DNA of 64,000 nucleotides from Clostridia bacterium (GCA_017550745.1 JAFZOG010000106.1:1-64000); one strand, 5' to 3'; positions 35,395 to 44,641 are shown, counted from the first letter of the stretch. Made by a program: numbers and translations. Notes: generated by a model from the sequence alone, not told the origin.

Positions 35395-36525
35395 TTATTC
35401 CTGCCCCGGCTCCAGGATCATGACCACGTCGCCCAGGCGGCGGCTGCCGTTCTGGGGAGTGGAATGGATTTTGCCGTTGAAATACATCACGGAGGACTGG
35501 CCGCCGTCCAGGTTATAGGCCGCTTTGCAGCCCAGGCTTTCCATAAAGGCGGACAGCTCGGTCAGCGTCAGGCCGCGGTTCTTTTTCCCCGGCTCCACCT
35601 GGCTGGCGGTCTTCCGCCCGTCCACCTGCACGAAGCAGTAATGCCCCGGCCCGTAATAGCCGATGACGGAGCGGGGGTTCTGGATGCCGACGGTGGAGTC
35701 GAATTTTTCGAAGGCATGGCCGTCCTTGTCCAGCAGCGAGGGGCCGAAGAGGAAGGTCTGCCAGATCTCCCCGGCTTCCGCCAGGGCCGCGATGTCCTCA
35801 TGTACCAGCTCCCCGGCGGGGATCACCGCCATTTCGCCGTTGGTGTACAGCACGCACAGGTCGCGCTTGCTGTTCTTCGTGCGGCGCAGGGTTTCTCCGT
35901 TCATAATCACCCAGCCCGCATTCAGGTTTTCAGCGCTGTCGCTGGTCATGGCCAGGACAGCGCTGAACTTTTCGGCGATCTTGCTGATCTTCGCCGTGCC
36001 GTTTTTCCATTTGTTGGCCAAGCCGCGCCGGAAGCTGTCCAGGGAGCGGACGTAAATATCCGCCACGTACACGTCGGTGTTTCCTGCCCGGGTGGAGGTA
36101 ATATCAATGAACATGTTTTCGCTCTGATAGGAGGAGGCGGTAATCACCGGCTCCTGGCCCGCGTCCAGCAGATACGCGGTATCGCACAGGCTTTCCCCTG
36201 GTTCGGGCCGAAAATCGCTCCTGCCCGGGGCGGTGACTTCCACCGGCACGATTTCCAGATCCGCCGGAATATCCAGGTATTCCGCCATCATATAGCCCAC
36301 GCGCTTCCCAACCTTCACCTTGCACCAGTCGCCGTCCATGCCAAGCACCGTCACCTCGGTGCCTTTTTTATAGGTGTCCAGCACCTTGGCCGACGCGCTG
36401 GGCGCGCTGCGCAGCTTCAGGCTGGTCAGCGTGACGGCAGTGTCCGACGCCCATGCGCCTCCGGGCAGCGCGGCGCCTGCCAGAATCAGCAGCGCAGTCA
36501 GCCATGCGATCACTTGTTTTTTCAC
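35395..36525 (-). CDS. Secreted SH3-like/phosphodiester glycosidase protein
   Basis: A 376-residue exported protein. Signal peptide (MKKQVIAWLTALLILAGAALPGGAWAS), a bacterial SH3-like domain at about 30-90 (LKLRSAPSASAKVLDTYKKG, WCKVKVGKRVGYM), then a NAGPA/DUF2233 domain ending RGLTLTELSAFMESLGCKAAYNLDGGQSSVMYF. The SH3 part suggests wall binding; the catalytic part is shared with 23293-24195. Role in wall or teichoic-type polymer trimming is inference. Confidence 0.83.
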   Translation of the reverse strand: MKKQVIAWLTALLILAGAALPGGAWASDTAVTLTSLKLRSAPSASAKVLDTYKKGTEVTVLGMDGDWCKVKVGKRVGYMMAEYLDIPADLEIVPVEVTAPGRSDFRPEPGESLCDTAYLLDAGQEPVITASSYQSENMFIDITSTRAGNTDVYVADIYVRSLDSFRRGLANKWKNGTAKISKIAEKFSAVLAMTSDSAENLNAGWVIMNGETLRRTKNSKRDLCVLYTNGEMAVIPAGELVHEDIAALAEAGEIWQTFLFGPSLLDKDGHAFEKFDSTVGIQNPRSVIGYYGPGHYCFVQVDGRKTASQVEPGKKNRGLTLTELSAFMESLGCKAAYNLDGGQSSVMYFNGKIHSTPQNGSRRLGDVVMILEPGQE

Positions 36526-36626
36526 AGCATCCTCCGTGTTTCATTCGTTTTCCCGATTCTTTTGGGTACAGTATACAATGAATTGGCAAAAGAATGCAAG
36601 CGCATCGGCCTATGCTGAAAAAAATT

Positions 36627-36891
36627 TTTATTGATCCCCCAATTGATTCTTGAATCAATAATCAGCTGGAAGCTGAAACGGAGTATGCAGTTATACTGTC
36701 ATCCCTTCGGCTACGCTCAGGGCAGGCTCTGAACAGGCCAACGAAGGAGGCCGTCGTGAAAGAACTCCCTCGTTGCTTTATTGACCAGTGAGATTCTTCG
36801 CACGCGCCATCTGTATCGGCGCGGCGAAGTCATGACAGGGTGAGTTAGTTACAATAAATCAAATTCAAGAATAAATTGGGGGATCAATAAA
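36627..36891. repeat. Compound element: 28-base terminal inverted repeats enclosing R2 copy b
   Basis: TTTATTGATCCCCCAATT... at 36627-36654 is matched in inverted form at 36864-36891 (27 of 28). Between them is an R2 element at 36697-36837 (TGTCAT...ATGACA) sharing GAAGGAGGCCGTCGTGAA with copy a. No transposase or target duplication is seen. A non-autonomous MITE-like element is plausible. Confidence 0.75.
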
Positions 36892-36989
36892 TTGGTACAG
36901 CAATAAGTTGTTTTTTTCATACAGAATGCGCCCTGCTCTCTCAAAGCAGAGCAGGGCGTGGCAAATTATCGAAAAAACCCCTTGGATAC

Positions 36990-37120
36990 ATCGAAGGACC
37001 GCAGCTCTTCGATTTCCAATCCGCAGGGGCCGAAGCGCCGGAAAACGGTACAGTGTACCGTTTTCAGCGTAGGACGGGCGGCAGCCCAAGGCGGTCGCAG
37101 AAGGAGCAACAGAATGTTGC
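36990..37120 (-). repeat. R4 dispersed structured repeat, copy b
   Basis: Read on minus: GCAAC-ATTCT-GTTGC hairpin, CCTACGCTGAAAAC with an 11-bp stem GAAAACGGTAC/GTACCGTTTTC, GGCGCTTCGG, TGCGGATT and then an ATCGAAG/CTTCGAT hairpin. The same conserved blocks occur at 1-138 with different stems. Located 15 bases after the GH2 gene stop, hence in its 3' region. A further 11-bp hairpin at 36929-36958 lies beyond it. Confidence 0.65.
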
Positions 37121-37134
37121 TTCCTTTCAGGTTG

Positions 37135-39567
37135 TCACCGGATATCGTATACACTGCGGACAGAGAGGCCTTTCACCTCGCCGCGCAGCACCTTCACCCG
37201 CTTTTCCCCGGCGTTCATATCGAAGAAATTATCGCTGAGCAGGGTATCCGCCCCGCAGCGGATTTCCACGGAACGGGCGTAAGCGTCGGCGGTGACGACG
37301 ATCTCGTCCCCTTCCAGGCGCGCATGCAAATGGGGATCCTGGAACCTGAAGTGCTTCGGCGGGCAGAACAGCACAGTGCCGCTGCCTGCTTCCTGCCAGT
37401 CTGCGTCCATGAGGCTGTAGGAGAAATAGCAGCCGTAGGTGTCCTGGCTGCTGAAATCCTTTTCCTCCAGCCACAGCGCGGACAGGGCGGGCACCTGCAC
37501 CGCCGCCTGCCCCTCATAGATCACGGAAGCGTCCGGCCTGCGCAGGGCCCAGGATACGGTGCCCGTAAAGGGCTGCATGGTTTCATTGCTCACGTTCAGC
37601 CTTGCTGACTTTTTCAGCGCAAAGGGCTCGGCGTTCACGTTGGTGTTCTGGGAAAGAATGCCCTCCTCGTGGCAGGACACCAGCACCGGGGCGAAAAAGC
37701 GCCTGGCGAAGTAGTGCAAAGCCTTCCAGCGTCCGAAATAGTCGATGCTGGCCCAGCTGACCACCGGCCAGCAGTCGTTCAGCTGCCAGATCACAGCCCC
37801 CATGCAGCGGCCCCGGTTCCGTCTCCAGTGCTCCACGCCGTACTGAATGGCCTGGGCCTGCAGGAGCTGGGAGGCATAGACGAAGGTATCCAGGGTGGAT
37901 GGGTATAGATAGGTCTGGCTCAGGTAGGAGGCGATGACGCCGTTGGCGGAAGCGTTGCGCTGGTGCTTTTCCATCACGTAGGAAAACACGTTGCGGTCCT
38001 CGGGCAGGGTAAAGCCCTCGATGGTCTCCATGCAGGGGAAGGACTGGAAGCCGAACTCCGAAGCGTAGCGGAAAAAGAACTTCCGGTATTCGGTGAAGGG
38101 CTTGCGTCCGTGCCACACATCCCAGTAGTGCACGTCGCCGCGCTTTTCGTCGTTGGGCTCATCAAAGCTGCCGCCGCTGGAGGGGCTGGCGGGCCAGTAG
38201 AAGGTGGCGGGGTCTTCCTCCCTGAGGATCTTGGGGATGATGTATTCGTACAGCTTGATGTAGTCCGCAGACTGCCGCTTGCTGCCCACCCACATGCCGT
38301 AGGCCACGAACATTTCCATCTCGTTGTTGCCGCACCACAGGGCCAGGGAAGGATGATGGCGCAGGCGGCGGATGTTGTCCACGAACTCCGCCCGCACGTT
38401 TTCCTCAAACGCGTCGGTCAGGTTGTACACCGCGCAGGCAAACATGAAGTCCTGCCACACCAGCAGGCCCAGCTCGTCGCAGATATCATAGAAGAAATCG
38501 TCCGGATAATAGCCGCCGCCCCAGACGCGGATCATGTTCATGTTGGCGGCCCGGGCGTCAAGAAGCAGCTTCCGGGTGCGCTCGGGGGTGACCCGGGGCA
38601 GCAGGTTGTCCTCGGGGATGTAGTCCGCGCCCATGGCGAATATGTCTACCCCGTTGACGCGGTGGCAGAAGGACTCTCCCCATTCGTCCTTTTCCCGGTG
38701 CATGGTCAGGGTGCGCAGGCCGATGCGGCGCTTCCAGTCGTCCAAAGGCGCGCCGCCGGAGGTCAGCGCCACCTCCACGGTGTACAGCGGCTGGCCGCCG
38801 TAACCGGCGGGCCACCACAGCCGGGGCTGATCGATCACGATCTGGCAGTCCAGGCCCTCTCCCGTATAGATTTGGCCCTCCGGGCCGGTCACGGTGACGG
38901 ATGCCTCTACCGGCTGATCTTTCAGCCGGTTCACGTGCGTCACCACGCGGCAGGTCACTTTTCCTTCTTCATGGGTCTGGGTCACAGAAACGTCCCGGAT
39001 GCGGGCGATGCTGGCGCTCAGCAGGCCGATATCCCGCCAGATGCCCGCGTCGGGCAGGCGGGGCCCCCAGTCCCAGCCGAACATGCAGTGCGCCTTGCGC
39101 AGCGCCGGGAATCCCACCATGGCGTCCTCGGAGCCGTCCGCCGGGTTTTCCGCGTAGGCTTTTTTGATAAACCTCGTCGGGGAGCGGAGCAGCACCTCGA
39201 TGGTGTTTTTTCCGGGACACAGCGCGCGCTTTGCGTCAAATTCCCAGATGCGGTGCATGTTGTCCGCTTTTCCGATCTGTTTTCCGTTCACGCTGATTTC
39301 CGCCAGCGTGTCCAGTCCCTCCGCCCGCAGAAGCACCGCGTCCGCCCGCAAGAATTCCTCCGGCACGTCGATTTCGCGGGTATAGCTGAAATCGTTGTCC
39401 ATCAGCTTCAGGGCTTCCATTTCATTGTCCCGGTAGAACGGGTCCGGGATTTCCCCGGCGGTCAGCAAATCGTGGTATACCGACCCCGGAACCGTGGCCG
39501 CGACAGGCCCCTTGCCCCCGTCCAGCATCCGCAGCTGCCAGGGGCCGTTTAAGGATATTGTTTTCAC
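37135..39567 (-). CDS. Beta-mannosidase, GH2
   Basis: An 810-residue GH2 enzyme that releases mannose from the non-reducing end of beta-1,4-manno-oligosaccharides. The N-terminal sugar-binding sandwich (LNGPWQLRMLDG, FGWDWGPRLPDAGIWR), an immunoglobulin-like domain and the barrel with acid/base Glu416 (LWCGNNEME) and nucleophile Glu504 (ASEFGFQSFP) are visible. The WDWGP element is typical of mannosidases rather than galactosidases. No signal peptide, so cytoplasmic. Last gene of the operon starting at the GH3 genes or at the Opp-type transporter. Confidence 0.9.
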   Translation of the reverse strand: MKTISLNGPWQLRMLDGGKGPVAATVPGSVYHDLLTAGEIPDPFYRDNEMEALKLMDNDFSYTREIDVPEEFLRADAVLLRAEGLDTLAEISVNGKQIGKADNMHRIWEFDAKRALCPGKNTIEVLLRSPTRFIKKAYAENPADGSEDAMVGFPALRKAHCMFGWDWGPRLPDAGIWRDIGLLSASIARIRDVSVTQTHEEGKVTCRVVTHVNRLKDQPVEASVTVTGPEGQIYTGEGLDCQIVIDQPRLWWPAGYGGQPLYTVEVALTSGGAPLDDWKRRIGLRTLTMHREKDEWGESFCHRVNGVDIFAMGADYIPEDNLLPRVTPERTRKLLLDARAANMNMIRVWGGGYYPDDFFYDICDELGLLVWQDFMFACAVYNLTDAFEENVRAEFVDNIRRLRHHPSLALWCGNNEMEMFVAYGMWVGSKRQSADYIKLYEYIIPKILREEDPATFYWPASPSSGGSFDEPNDEKRGDVHYWDVWHGRKPFTEYRKFFFRYASEFGFQSFPCMETIEGFTLPEDRNVFSYVMEKHQRNASANGVIASYLSQTYLYPSTLDTFVYASQLLQAQAIQYGVEHWRRNRGRCMGAVIWQLNDCWPVVSWASIDYFGRWKALHYFARRFFAPVLVSCHEEGILSQNTNVNAEPFALKKSARLNVSNETMQPFTGTVSWALRRPDASVIYEGQAAVQVPALSALWLEEKDFSSQDTYGCYFSYSLMDADWQEAGSGTVLFCPPKHFRFQDPHLHARLEGDEIVVTADAYARSVEIRCGADTLLSDNFFDMNAGEKRVKVLRGEVKGLSVRSVYDIR

Positions 39568-39588
39568 TGATAAGCCTCCGTTTATGGT

Positions 39589-39666
39589 GGTAGGAGGTAT
39601 GAGGCAGGAAGTAGGAGGTTTATTTTGTGCTCGTCATAAAACCTCCTACCTTCTATCTCCTACCTT
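39589..39666. repeat. R3 heptamer-repeat hairpin, copy B
   Basis: Arms 39589-39621 and 39639-39666 are inverted, each made of degenerate AGGTAGG-like 7-mers; the loop is only about 17 bases. The right arm ends 3 bases before the GH3 stop codon at 39670, so it sits in the GH3-GH2 gap. Confidence 0.75.
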
Positions 39667-39669
39667 TGA

Positions 39670-42147
39670 TTATTCGTACCAGTTCGACAGCAGCACCACC
39701 CTGACCAGGTGGGAGATGCATTCCCGCAGGCGTTCGATGGAGAGGGAACCGTCTGCCAGGGCGTCGCGGATGCTGTCAAAGTCGTTGGGCAAACCGGGCA
39801 TCACCAGGTCGTTGCCGGCCAGCACGCAGCCCGCGGCGGTGGAGAGCGGGTCGCCCTGGTTGGTGGTGGTCCAGTCGGTCATGATCACGCCGTCAAAGCC
39901 GCTTTCGCAGCGGGCGTATTTGGTGCAGGTATCGTAGCAGTTGGCGGCATGGACGCCGTTGATCAGGTTATAACTGGTCATGATCGACAGGGGATGGGAC
40001 AGCTGAATGGCGATCTGGAAGCCGCGCAGGTAGATTTCGCGCAGGGCTTTTTCACTGACGACGCTGTTGGAGCCCATGCGGTTGTCCTCCTGGTTGTTGC
40101 AGGCGAAATGCTTGATGGTGGTGCCGCAGCCCGGATGCTTCTGCACGCCCAGGGTGATGGCCGCCGCCATGCAGCCGCTGACAAGGGGATCTTCGGCGAA
40201 GTACTCAAAGTTCCGCCCGCACAGCGGGTCGCGGTGGATGTTCATGCCGGGGGCCAGCCAGAGGGTCACGTTGTAATCCTCCATCTCCCTGCCCATGGCG
40301 TCGCCTACCTTTTCCACCAGCGGCAGGTTCCAGGTCTGGGCCAGGAGCGTGCCTACGGGCCAGGCGGAGCAGTACTGGTAGCGGATCTCGCCCTCCAGCT
40401 CCTTTCCTTCCGCGAAGAAGCGGTTGGCCACGCTGGACAGGAAGGGCTGCTTCACAGGCTTGCCGTCAACGACGGAATACTCCTTGGTCAGCCGCAGGCC
40501 CGCGGGGCCGTCCGCCAGCACGATGGGCGCGACGCCCTTTGCCTGGGCGACGCCGCTGGTCTCGCCGGCAGCGCCGGGCACGGAAATACCGGCGCTCCCC
40601 AGCTCGCTGCCCTGCCCGCGGGAGGGGTCGCCGATGGCCAGAGCGATCAGCTCTTCCTGGGACAGCGCGGCGGTCAGCGCCGCCGCTTCGGGGTCGGGCT
40701 TGGGCTCGGTGTAGTCCGCGTCCGGCAGCGGCGCGGCGGTATAAGCCGCGCAGGGCAAAGAAGCGGCGGCCTGGACCAAAGCGTCATAGCGGGCTTTCGC
40801 CTTGGCCGCGTCCTGCCTGCGTTCCTTCAGTTCTTCCTTCAGCGGGCAGATATGATCGACTTTTTTCAGGAACACGCCTTCTTTCAGGTTCAGCGCTGCG
40901 CAGAGCGCGGAGCCGTTCAGGGAACCGCCCAGCCACAGGCCGTATACACCCGGCTCCAGCACATAGGCGGAGGCCGCTTCGTCAAAGGAGGACAGGTCCA
41001 TGGCCTGGAAGGAGAGCGTCAGACACTCGGAAGCGCCGGGGGCCAGCAGGCCGGTTTTGCCGTAGGCCGCCAGGCGGCGGGCTTCCTTTTCCAGCCTGCC
41101 GAAGGGAAGCTGGACATACAGCTGCGCCACGGCCTTGCCGGGGACTTTGCCGGTATTGGTCACCGCCACTTCCGCGCAGACCTTCCCCTCCGGATCGGCT
41201 GCCACGTTTTTCAGGGCATAGGCAAACTCGGTGTAGGACAGGCCGTCGCCGAAGCCGTACCGGGCGGGCACGCCAAAGCTGTCGAAGTAGCGGTAGCCCA
41301 CGTAAATGCCTTCTTCGTAGCGCTCGGTCTTCGTGTCGCCGTTGTTGTGGGAGAAGGTGGCGGCGGTGGGATAATCGTCATACAGGAACGCCCAGGTGTC
41401 GGTGAGGTGGCCGCTGGGGTTGACCGTGCCGTTCAGCACGTCCGCCACGGCGCGCCCGCCCTCCATGCCGGGCTGGGACACGAACAGCAGCGCTTTGATG
41501 CTGGGGAACTCATCCATGAAGGACAGATCCACCGCGCCGCCCGCGTTGACGATCACGATCACATTTTCGTACAGGCCGCAAATGCCCTTCAGCAGCGTAT
41601 GCTCTTCGGGGCGCAGGATATAGTCCCCCTCTCCCCTGTCCCGGTCCGCGCCTTCGCCCGCCACCCGGCTTAAGATAAAGACGGCGGCATCGGCGTCGGT
41701 TTTCGCGGCGGGGCTGCCCACGGGCACCACGAAGGGGGTGCTGCAGTAGACGGCAAAGAACTTGCGCGGGTCGCCGGTTTTCTTGTATTTTTCTAATATT
41801 TCGTCGCGCCAGGCGTACTTGGCCCGCATATATTGGTCCTCAAAATCCTTGATCCAGTCCTCGGTGGTCAGCCGGAAGCCCGCGTCGCGCATCCCCTCGG
41901 CGATGGTGACGCTGTAACGCTCGTTCACGTCGCCGGAACCGGTGCCGCCCTTGATGGTGCGGGACGCGCCCGCGCCGTACAGCGCTATTTTGCTGCCCTG
42001 TTTGAGCGGCAAAAGCCCTTCGTTTTTCAGCAGCACGATGCCTTCGCCTGCTGCCTGACGCGCCAGCTCCCGATGGGGCGCTTCCCAGGGCCATAATTCC
42101 TGCGTTGTTTTCCCGCTCAGCGCGCGGGGCTTTATTTTCCTGGTCAT
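39670..42147 (-). CDS. GH3 glycosidase with reversed domain order
   Basis: An 825-residue GH3 protein of unusual order. The alpha/beta sandwich domain (EGIVLLKNEGLLPLKQGSKIALYGAGA...) comes first, then a fibronectin-III-like region, then the TIM-barrel part (RNFEYFAEDPLVSG, KHFACNNQEDNR, EKALREIYLRGF, GVIMTDWTTTN) at the C-terminus; the nucleophile is Asp758, near the end. In the usual GH3 (for example the neighbour) the barrel comes first. Such permuted enzymes are known among rumen beta-glucosidases. Probably an intracellular beta-glucosidase or related exo-enzyme. Confidence 0.88.
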   Translation of the reverse strand: MTRKIKPRALSGKTTQELWPWEAPHRELARQAAGEGIVLLKNEGLLPLKQGSKIALYGAGASRTIKGGTGSGDVNERYSVTIAEGMRDAGFRLTTEDWIKDFEDQYMRAKYAWRDEILEKYKKTGDPRKFFAVYCSTPFVVPVGSPAAKTDADAAVFILSRVAGEGADRDRGEGDYILRPEEHTLLKGICGLYENVIVIVNAGGAVDLSFMDEFPSIKALLFVSQPGMEGGRAVADVLNGTVNPSGHLTDTWAFLYDDYPTAATFSHNNGDTKTERYEEGIYVGYRYFDSFGVPARYGFGDGLSYTEFAYALKNVAADPEGKVCAEVAVTNTGKVPGKAVAQLYVQLPFGRLEKEARRLAAYGKTGLLAPGASECLTLSFQAMDLSSFDEAASAYVLEPGVYGLWLGGSLNGSALCAALNLKEGVFLKKVDHICPLKEELKERRQDAAKAKARYDALVQAAASLPCAAYTAAPLPDADYTEPKPDPEAAALTAALSQEELIALAIGDPSRGQGSELGSAGISVPGAAGETSGVAQAKGVAPIVLADGPAGLRLTKEYSVVDGKPVKQPFLSSVANRFFAEGKELEGEIRYQYCSAWPVGTLLAQTWNLPLVEKVGDAMGREMEDYNVTLWLAPGMNIHRDPLCGRNFEYFAEDPLVSGCMAAAITLGVQKHPGCGTTIKHFACNNQEDNRMGSNSVVSEKALREIYLRGFQIAIQLSHPLSIMTSYNLINGVHAANCYDTCTKYARCESGFDGVIMTDWTTTNQGDPLSTAAGCVLAGNDLVMPGLPNDFDSIRDALADGSLSIERLRECISHLVRVVLLSNWYE

Positions 42148-42186
42148 GGTGGTTTTCTCCTTTTCAATCGGTCAATGCAGAAAAAG

Positions 42187-42212
42187 GGGGCAGAGGGCAA
42201 ACCCTCTGCCCC
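42187..42212 (-). terminator. Terminator between the two GH3 genes
   Basis: GGGGCAGAGGG/CCCTCTGCCCC 11-bp stem with loop CAAA; on minus it is followed by CCTTTTTC. It may partly uncouple the reversed GH3 and mannosidase genes. Confidence 0.8.
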
Positions 42213-42233
42213 AGGATGTGGGGGTGAAACGCA

Positions 42234-44510
42234 TCAATTGCCGTTCAGCGCTTTGAGCAGCGCTTCGATTTCCTCGGGGCCGGCATTGGCGCCGAAGCTG
42301 AGCATGCCGCGCAGGGGCATATAGTTCAGCATGGCCAGGCCCATGTCCTCGCTGATCGCTTCCTTCGCCGCGTCGCTTTCCTCGGCCGGAGGCGCGAAGA
42401 CCGCCATCAGCTTGGAGATGAAGGGATCGATCACGGCTTTGGCCCGCGGATCATTCATCACGTCCAGGAAGATGCTGTCCAGGTCATAGTGCCGGGGCAG
42501 CTCCACGGTGGATTCCACCTTTACGGTATCGCACAGCGGCAGGTCCCGGGAGGAAGCGCCCACTTCAACGGTGAAGTCGCCGGTTTCCACGTGCCAGTCA
42601 TGAATGGCTTCATTCCAGTACGCGAACGCGCGCTTGTCCAGGGTGAAGGATACATCCTTGCTTTCGCCGGGCTCCAGCGCCACTTTTTCAAAGCCCTTGA
42701 GCTCGCGCACGGGGCGGATGGGGGTGCTTTCCCTGTCGCCCACGTACAGCTGGGCCACGGCCTTGCCAAAGCGCTTGCCGGTGTTGGTCACGGTGACGGT
42801 GACGGTCAGGGCATCGGTATCCTTGATTTCCTTTGCGCTCAGGCGCAGGTTAGTATAGGCGAATGTGGTGTAGCTCAGGCCATGGCCGAAGGGGAACAGC
42901 ACGTCCATATCCTTCTTGTCATAGTAGCGGTAGCCCACGAACACGCCCTCGCGGTATTCGGTGCGGTTGCCCTCGCCGCCGTAGTACAGGTAGGAGGGGT
43001 TGTCCTGGAGCTTCAGGGGGAAGGTTTCCGCCAGATGGCCGGAGGGGTTCACGTCGCCGAACAGCACTTTGACCGTGGCGCTGCCCACGTTCTGGCCGCC
43101 CAGGTAGGCTTCCAGCACGGCCTTGACCTTGCCGATCCAGGGCATTTCCACGGGAGAGCCGTTGTGCAGCACCACCACGGTGTTGGGGTTCGCCGCGGCT
43201 ACGGCTTCGATCAGCTTGTTCTGGCAGGCGGGCATTTGCATGTGGGTGCGGTCGTAGCCCTCGGACTCATAGCTGTCCGGCAGGCCCGCGAATACCACGG
43301 CCACCTTCGCCGCTTTCGCCGCCTTCACGGCTTCGGCGATCATTTCGTCAGTGGCTTCGTCCTTCGCCACGCTGTAGCCCGGAGCGTAAGCCACGTTCAG
43401 GCCCTTGGCCGCTTCCACGGCGCTGGTGGTCTTGAAGGAATTGATGTGGCTGCTGCCGCCGCCCTGGAACCGGGGCTTCGCGGCAAATTCGCCGATGAAG
43501 GCGATGGCGTCCGCCTTATTCAGCGGCAGCACATCTCCTTCATTTTTCAGCAGCACCATACAGTCCGCCGCGACCTGGCCGGAAAACGCGTGCTGGGCTT
43601 CCTTGTCCCAGGGGGTTTCGGGTTTGGCGTTTTCCTGATAGCGGAAGACGATGTTCAGGATGCGCTCGCAGCACAGATCCACCAGCTTTTCATCCAGCTC
43701 GCCCTTCCTGACCGCTTCCACGATCTTGGCGTCGTTGACGCCGCCGGAGGCGGGCATTTCCAGGTCGAGGCCCGCGGCCACGCCCTTGACGCGGTTGGAA
43801 ACCGCGCCCCAGTCGGACATCACATAGCCCTCGAAGCCCCATTCCTTGCGCAGCACGTCGGTGAGCAGCCAGGGGTTTTCGGAGGCGTACACGCCGTTGA
43901 CCTTGTTGTAGGAGCACATGACCGTCCAGGGCTGGGCCTCCTTCACGGAGGTTTCAAAGGCGGGGAGGTAGATTTCCCTGAGGGTGCGCCCATCCGCGTC
44001 GGAGGAGGAGCTCATGCGGCGGTGCTCCTGGTTATTGGCGGCGAAGTGCTTGATGCTGGTGCCCACGTTTTTGCTCTGCACGCCCTGAATGTAGGCGGCG
44101 GACATTTTGCCGGCCAGGAAAGGATCCTCGGAAAAATATTCGAAGTTGCGCCCGCACAGGGGGGAGCGCTTGATGTTCACGGCAGGGCCCAGCACCACGC
44201 TGAGCTTTTCGTGCTGGCAGCTTTCGCCGATGGCCTCGCCCATTTTGCCGATCAGCTCCTTGTCAAAGGAAGCGGCGGTGGCGCAGGCGGCGGGATAGCA
44301 CACGGCCTTGATGCTGTCGTTGATGCCGAGGTGGTCGCCCTCCTCATCCTGCTTGCGCAGGCCGTGGGGCCCGTCGGACACCATCGTGGCGGGGATGCCG
44401 AGGCGTTCCACGGGCTTGGTGTGCCAGAAATCCAGGCCGGAGCACAAGCCCGCTTTTTCTTCCAGGGTCATCTGGGCGACCAGGGCTTTTATATCTTTCA
44501 ATAAAATCAA
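42234..44510 (-). CDS. GH3 beta-glucosidase, usual domain order
   Basis: A 758-residue GH3 enzyme. Barrel domain with GPAVNIKRSPLCGRNFEYFSEDP, KHFAANNQEHRR and nucleophile Asp233 in GYVMSDWGAV; sandwich domain with MVLLKNEGDVLPLNK; C-terminal fibronectin-III-like domain (VTVTVTNTGKRFGKAVAQLYV). No signal peptide. Releases glucose or similar from beta-linked oligosaccharides. Adjacent to the transporter genes (131 bases downstream of the last ATPase), suggesting action on imported sugars. Confidence 0.92.
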   Translation of the reverse strand: MILLKDIKALVAQMTLEEKAGLCSGLDFWHTKPVERLGIPATMVSDGPHGLRKQDEEGDHLGINDSIKAVCYPAACATAASFDKELIGKMGEAIGESCQHEKLSVVLGPAVNIKRSPLCGRNFEYFSEDPFLAGKMSAAYIQGVQSKNVGTSIKHFAANNQEHRRMSSSSDADGRTLREIYLPAFETSVKEAQPWTVMCSYNKVNGVYASENPWLLTDVLRKEWGFEGYVMSDWGAVSNRVKGVAAGLDLEMPASGGVNDAKIVEAVRKGELDEKLVDLCCERILNIVFRYQENAKPETPWDKEAQHAFSGQVAADCMVLLKNEGDVLPLNKADAIAFIGEFAAKPRFQGGGSSHINSFKTTSAVEAAKGLNVAYAPGYSVAKDEATDEMIAEAVKAAKAAKVAVVFAGLPDSYESEGYDRTHMQMPACQNKLIEAVAAANPNTVVVLHNGSPVEMPWIGKVKAVLEAYLGGQNVGSATVKVLFGDVNPSGHLAETFPLKLQDNPSYLYYGGEGNRTEYREGVFVGYRYYDKKDMDVLFPFGHGLSYTTFAYTNLRLSAKEIKDTDALTVTVTVTNTGKRFGKAVAQLYVGDRESTPIRPVRELKGFEKVALEPGESKDVSFTLDKRAFAYWNEAIHDWHVETGDFTVEVGASSRDLPLCDTVKVESTVELPRHYDLDSIFLDVMNDPRAKAVIDPFISKLMAVFAPPAEESDAAKEAISEDMGLAMLNYMPLRGMLSFGANAGPEEIEALLKALNGN

Positions 44511-44550
44511 CCTTTCTTCGTTTCAGTCGCCGATAAAAAGTGCATGAGAG

Positions 44551-44635
44551 AGAACAGTGTTCAGAGTACAGATTATAATGTGCTCATCAATCGGAATCAA
44601 AATCGTTCAACAAAATAATCTGAACTCTGTTCACT
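44551..44635. repeat. R3 heptamer-repeat hairpin, copy C
   Basis: Left arm 44551-44576 (units AGAACAG, TGTTCAG, AGTACAG, ATTAT); right arm 44615-44635 inverts 44556-44576 with 18 of 21 matches. It lies in the gap between the transporter ATPase and the GH3 gene. Confidence 0.6.
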
Positions 44636-44641
44636 CATTCC

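Noticed and set aside
36929..36958. 11-bp hairpin as terminator of the GH2 operon
   Set aside because: The stem is good but no T-run follows on the minus strand; kept only as a hairpin near R4b.
37963..44504. Long plus-strand open frames opposite the GH2 and GH3 genes
   Set aside because: Shadows of GC-rich codon use; no ribosome sites, no recognisable domains, and the minus-strand frames are clear enzymes.
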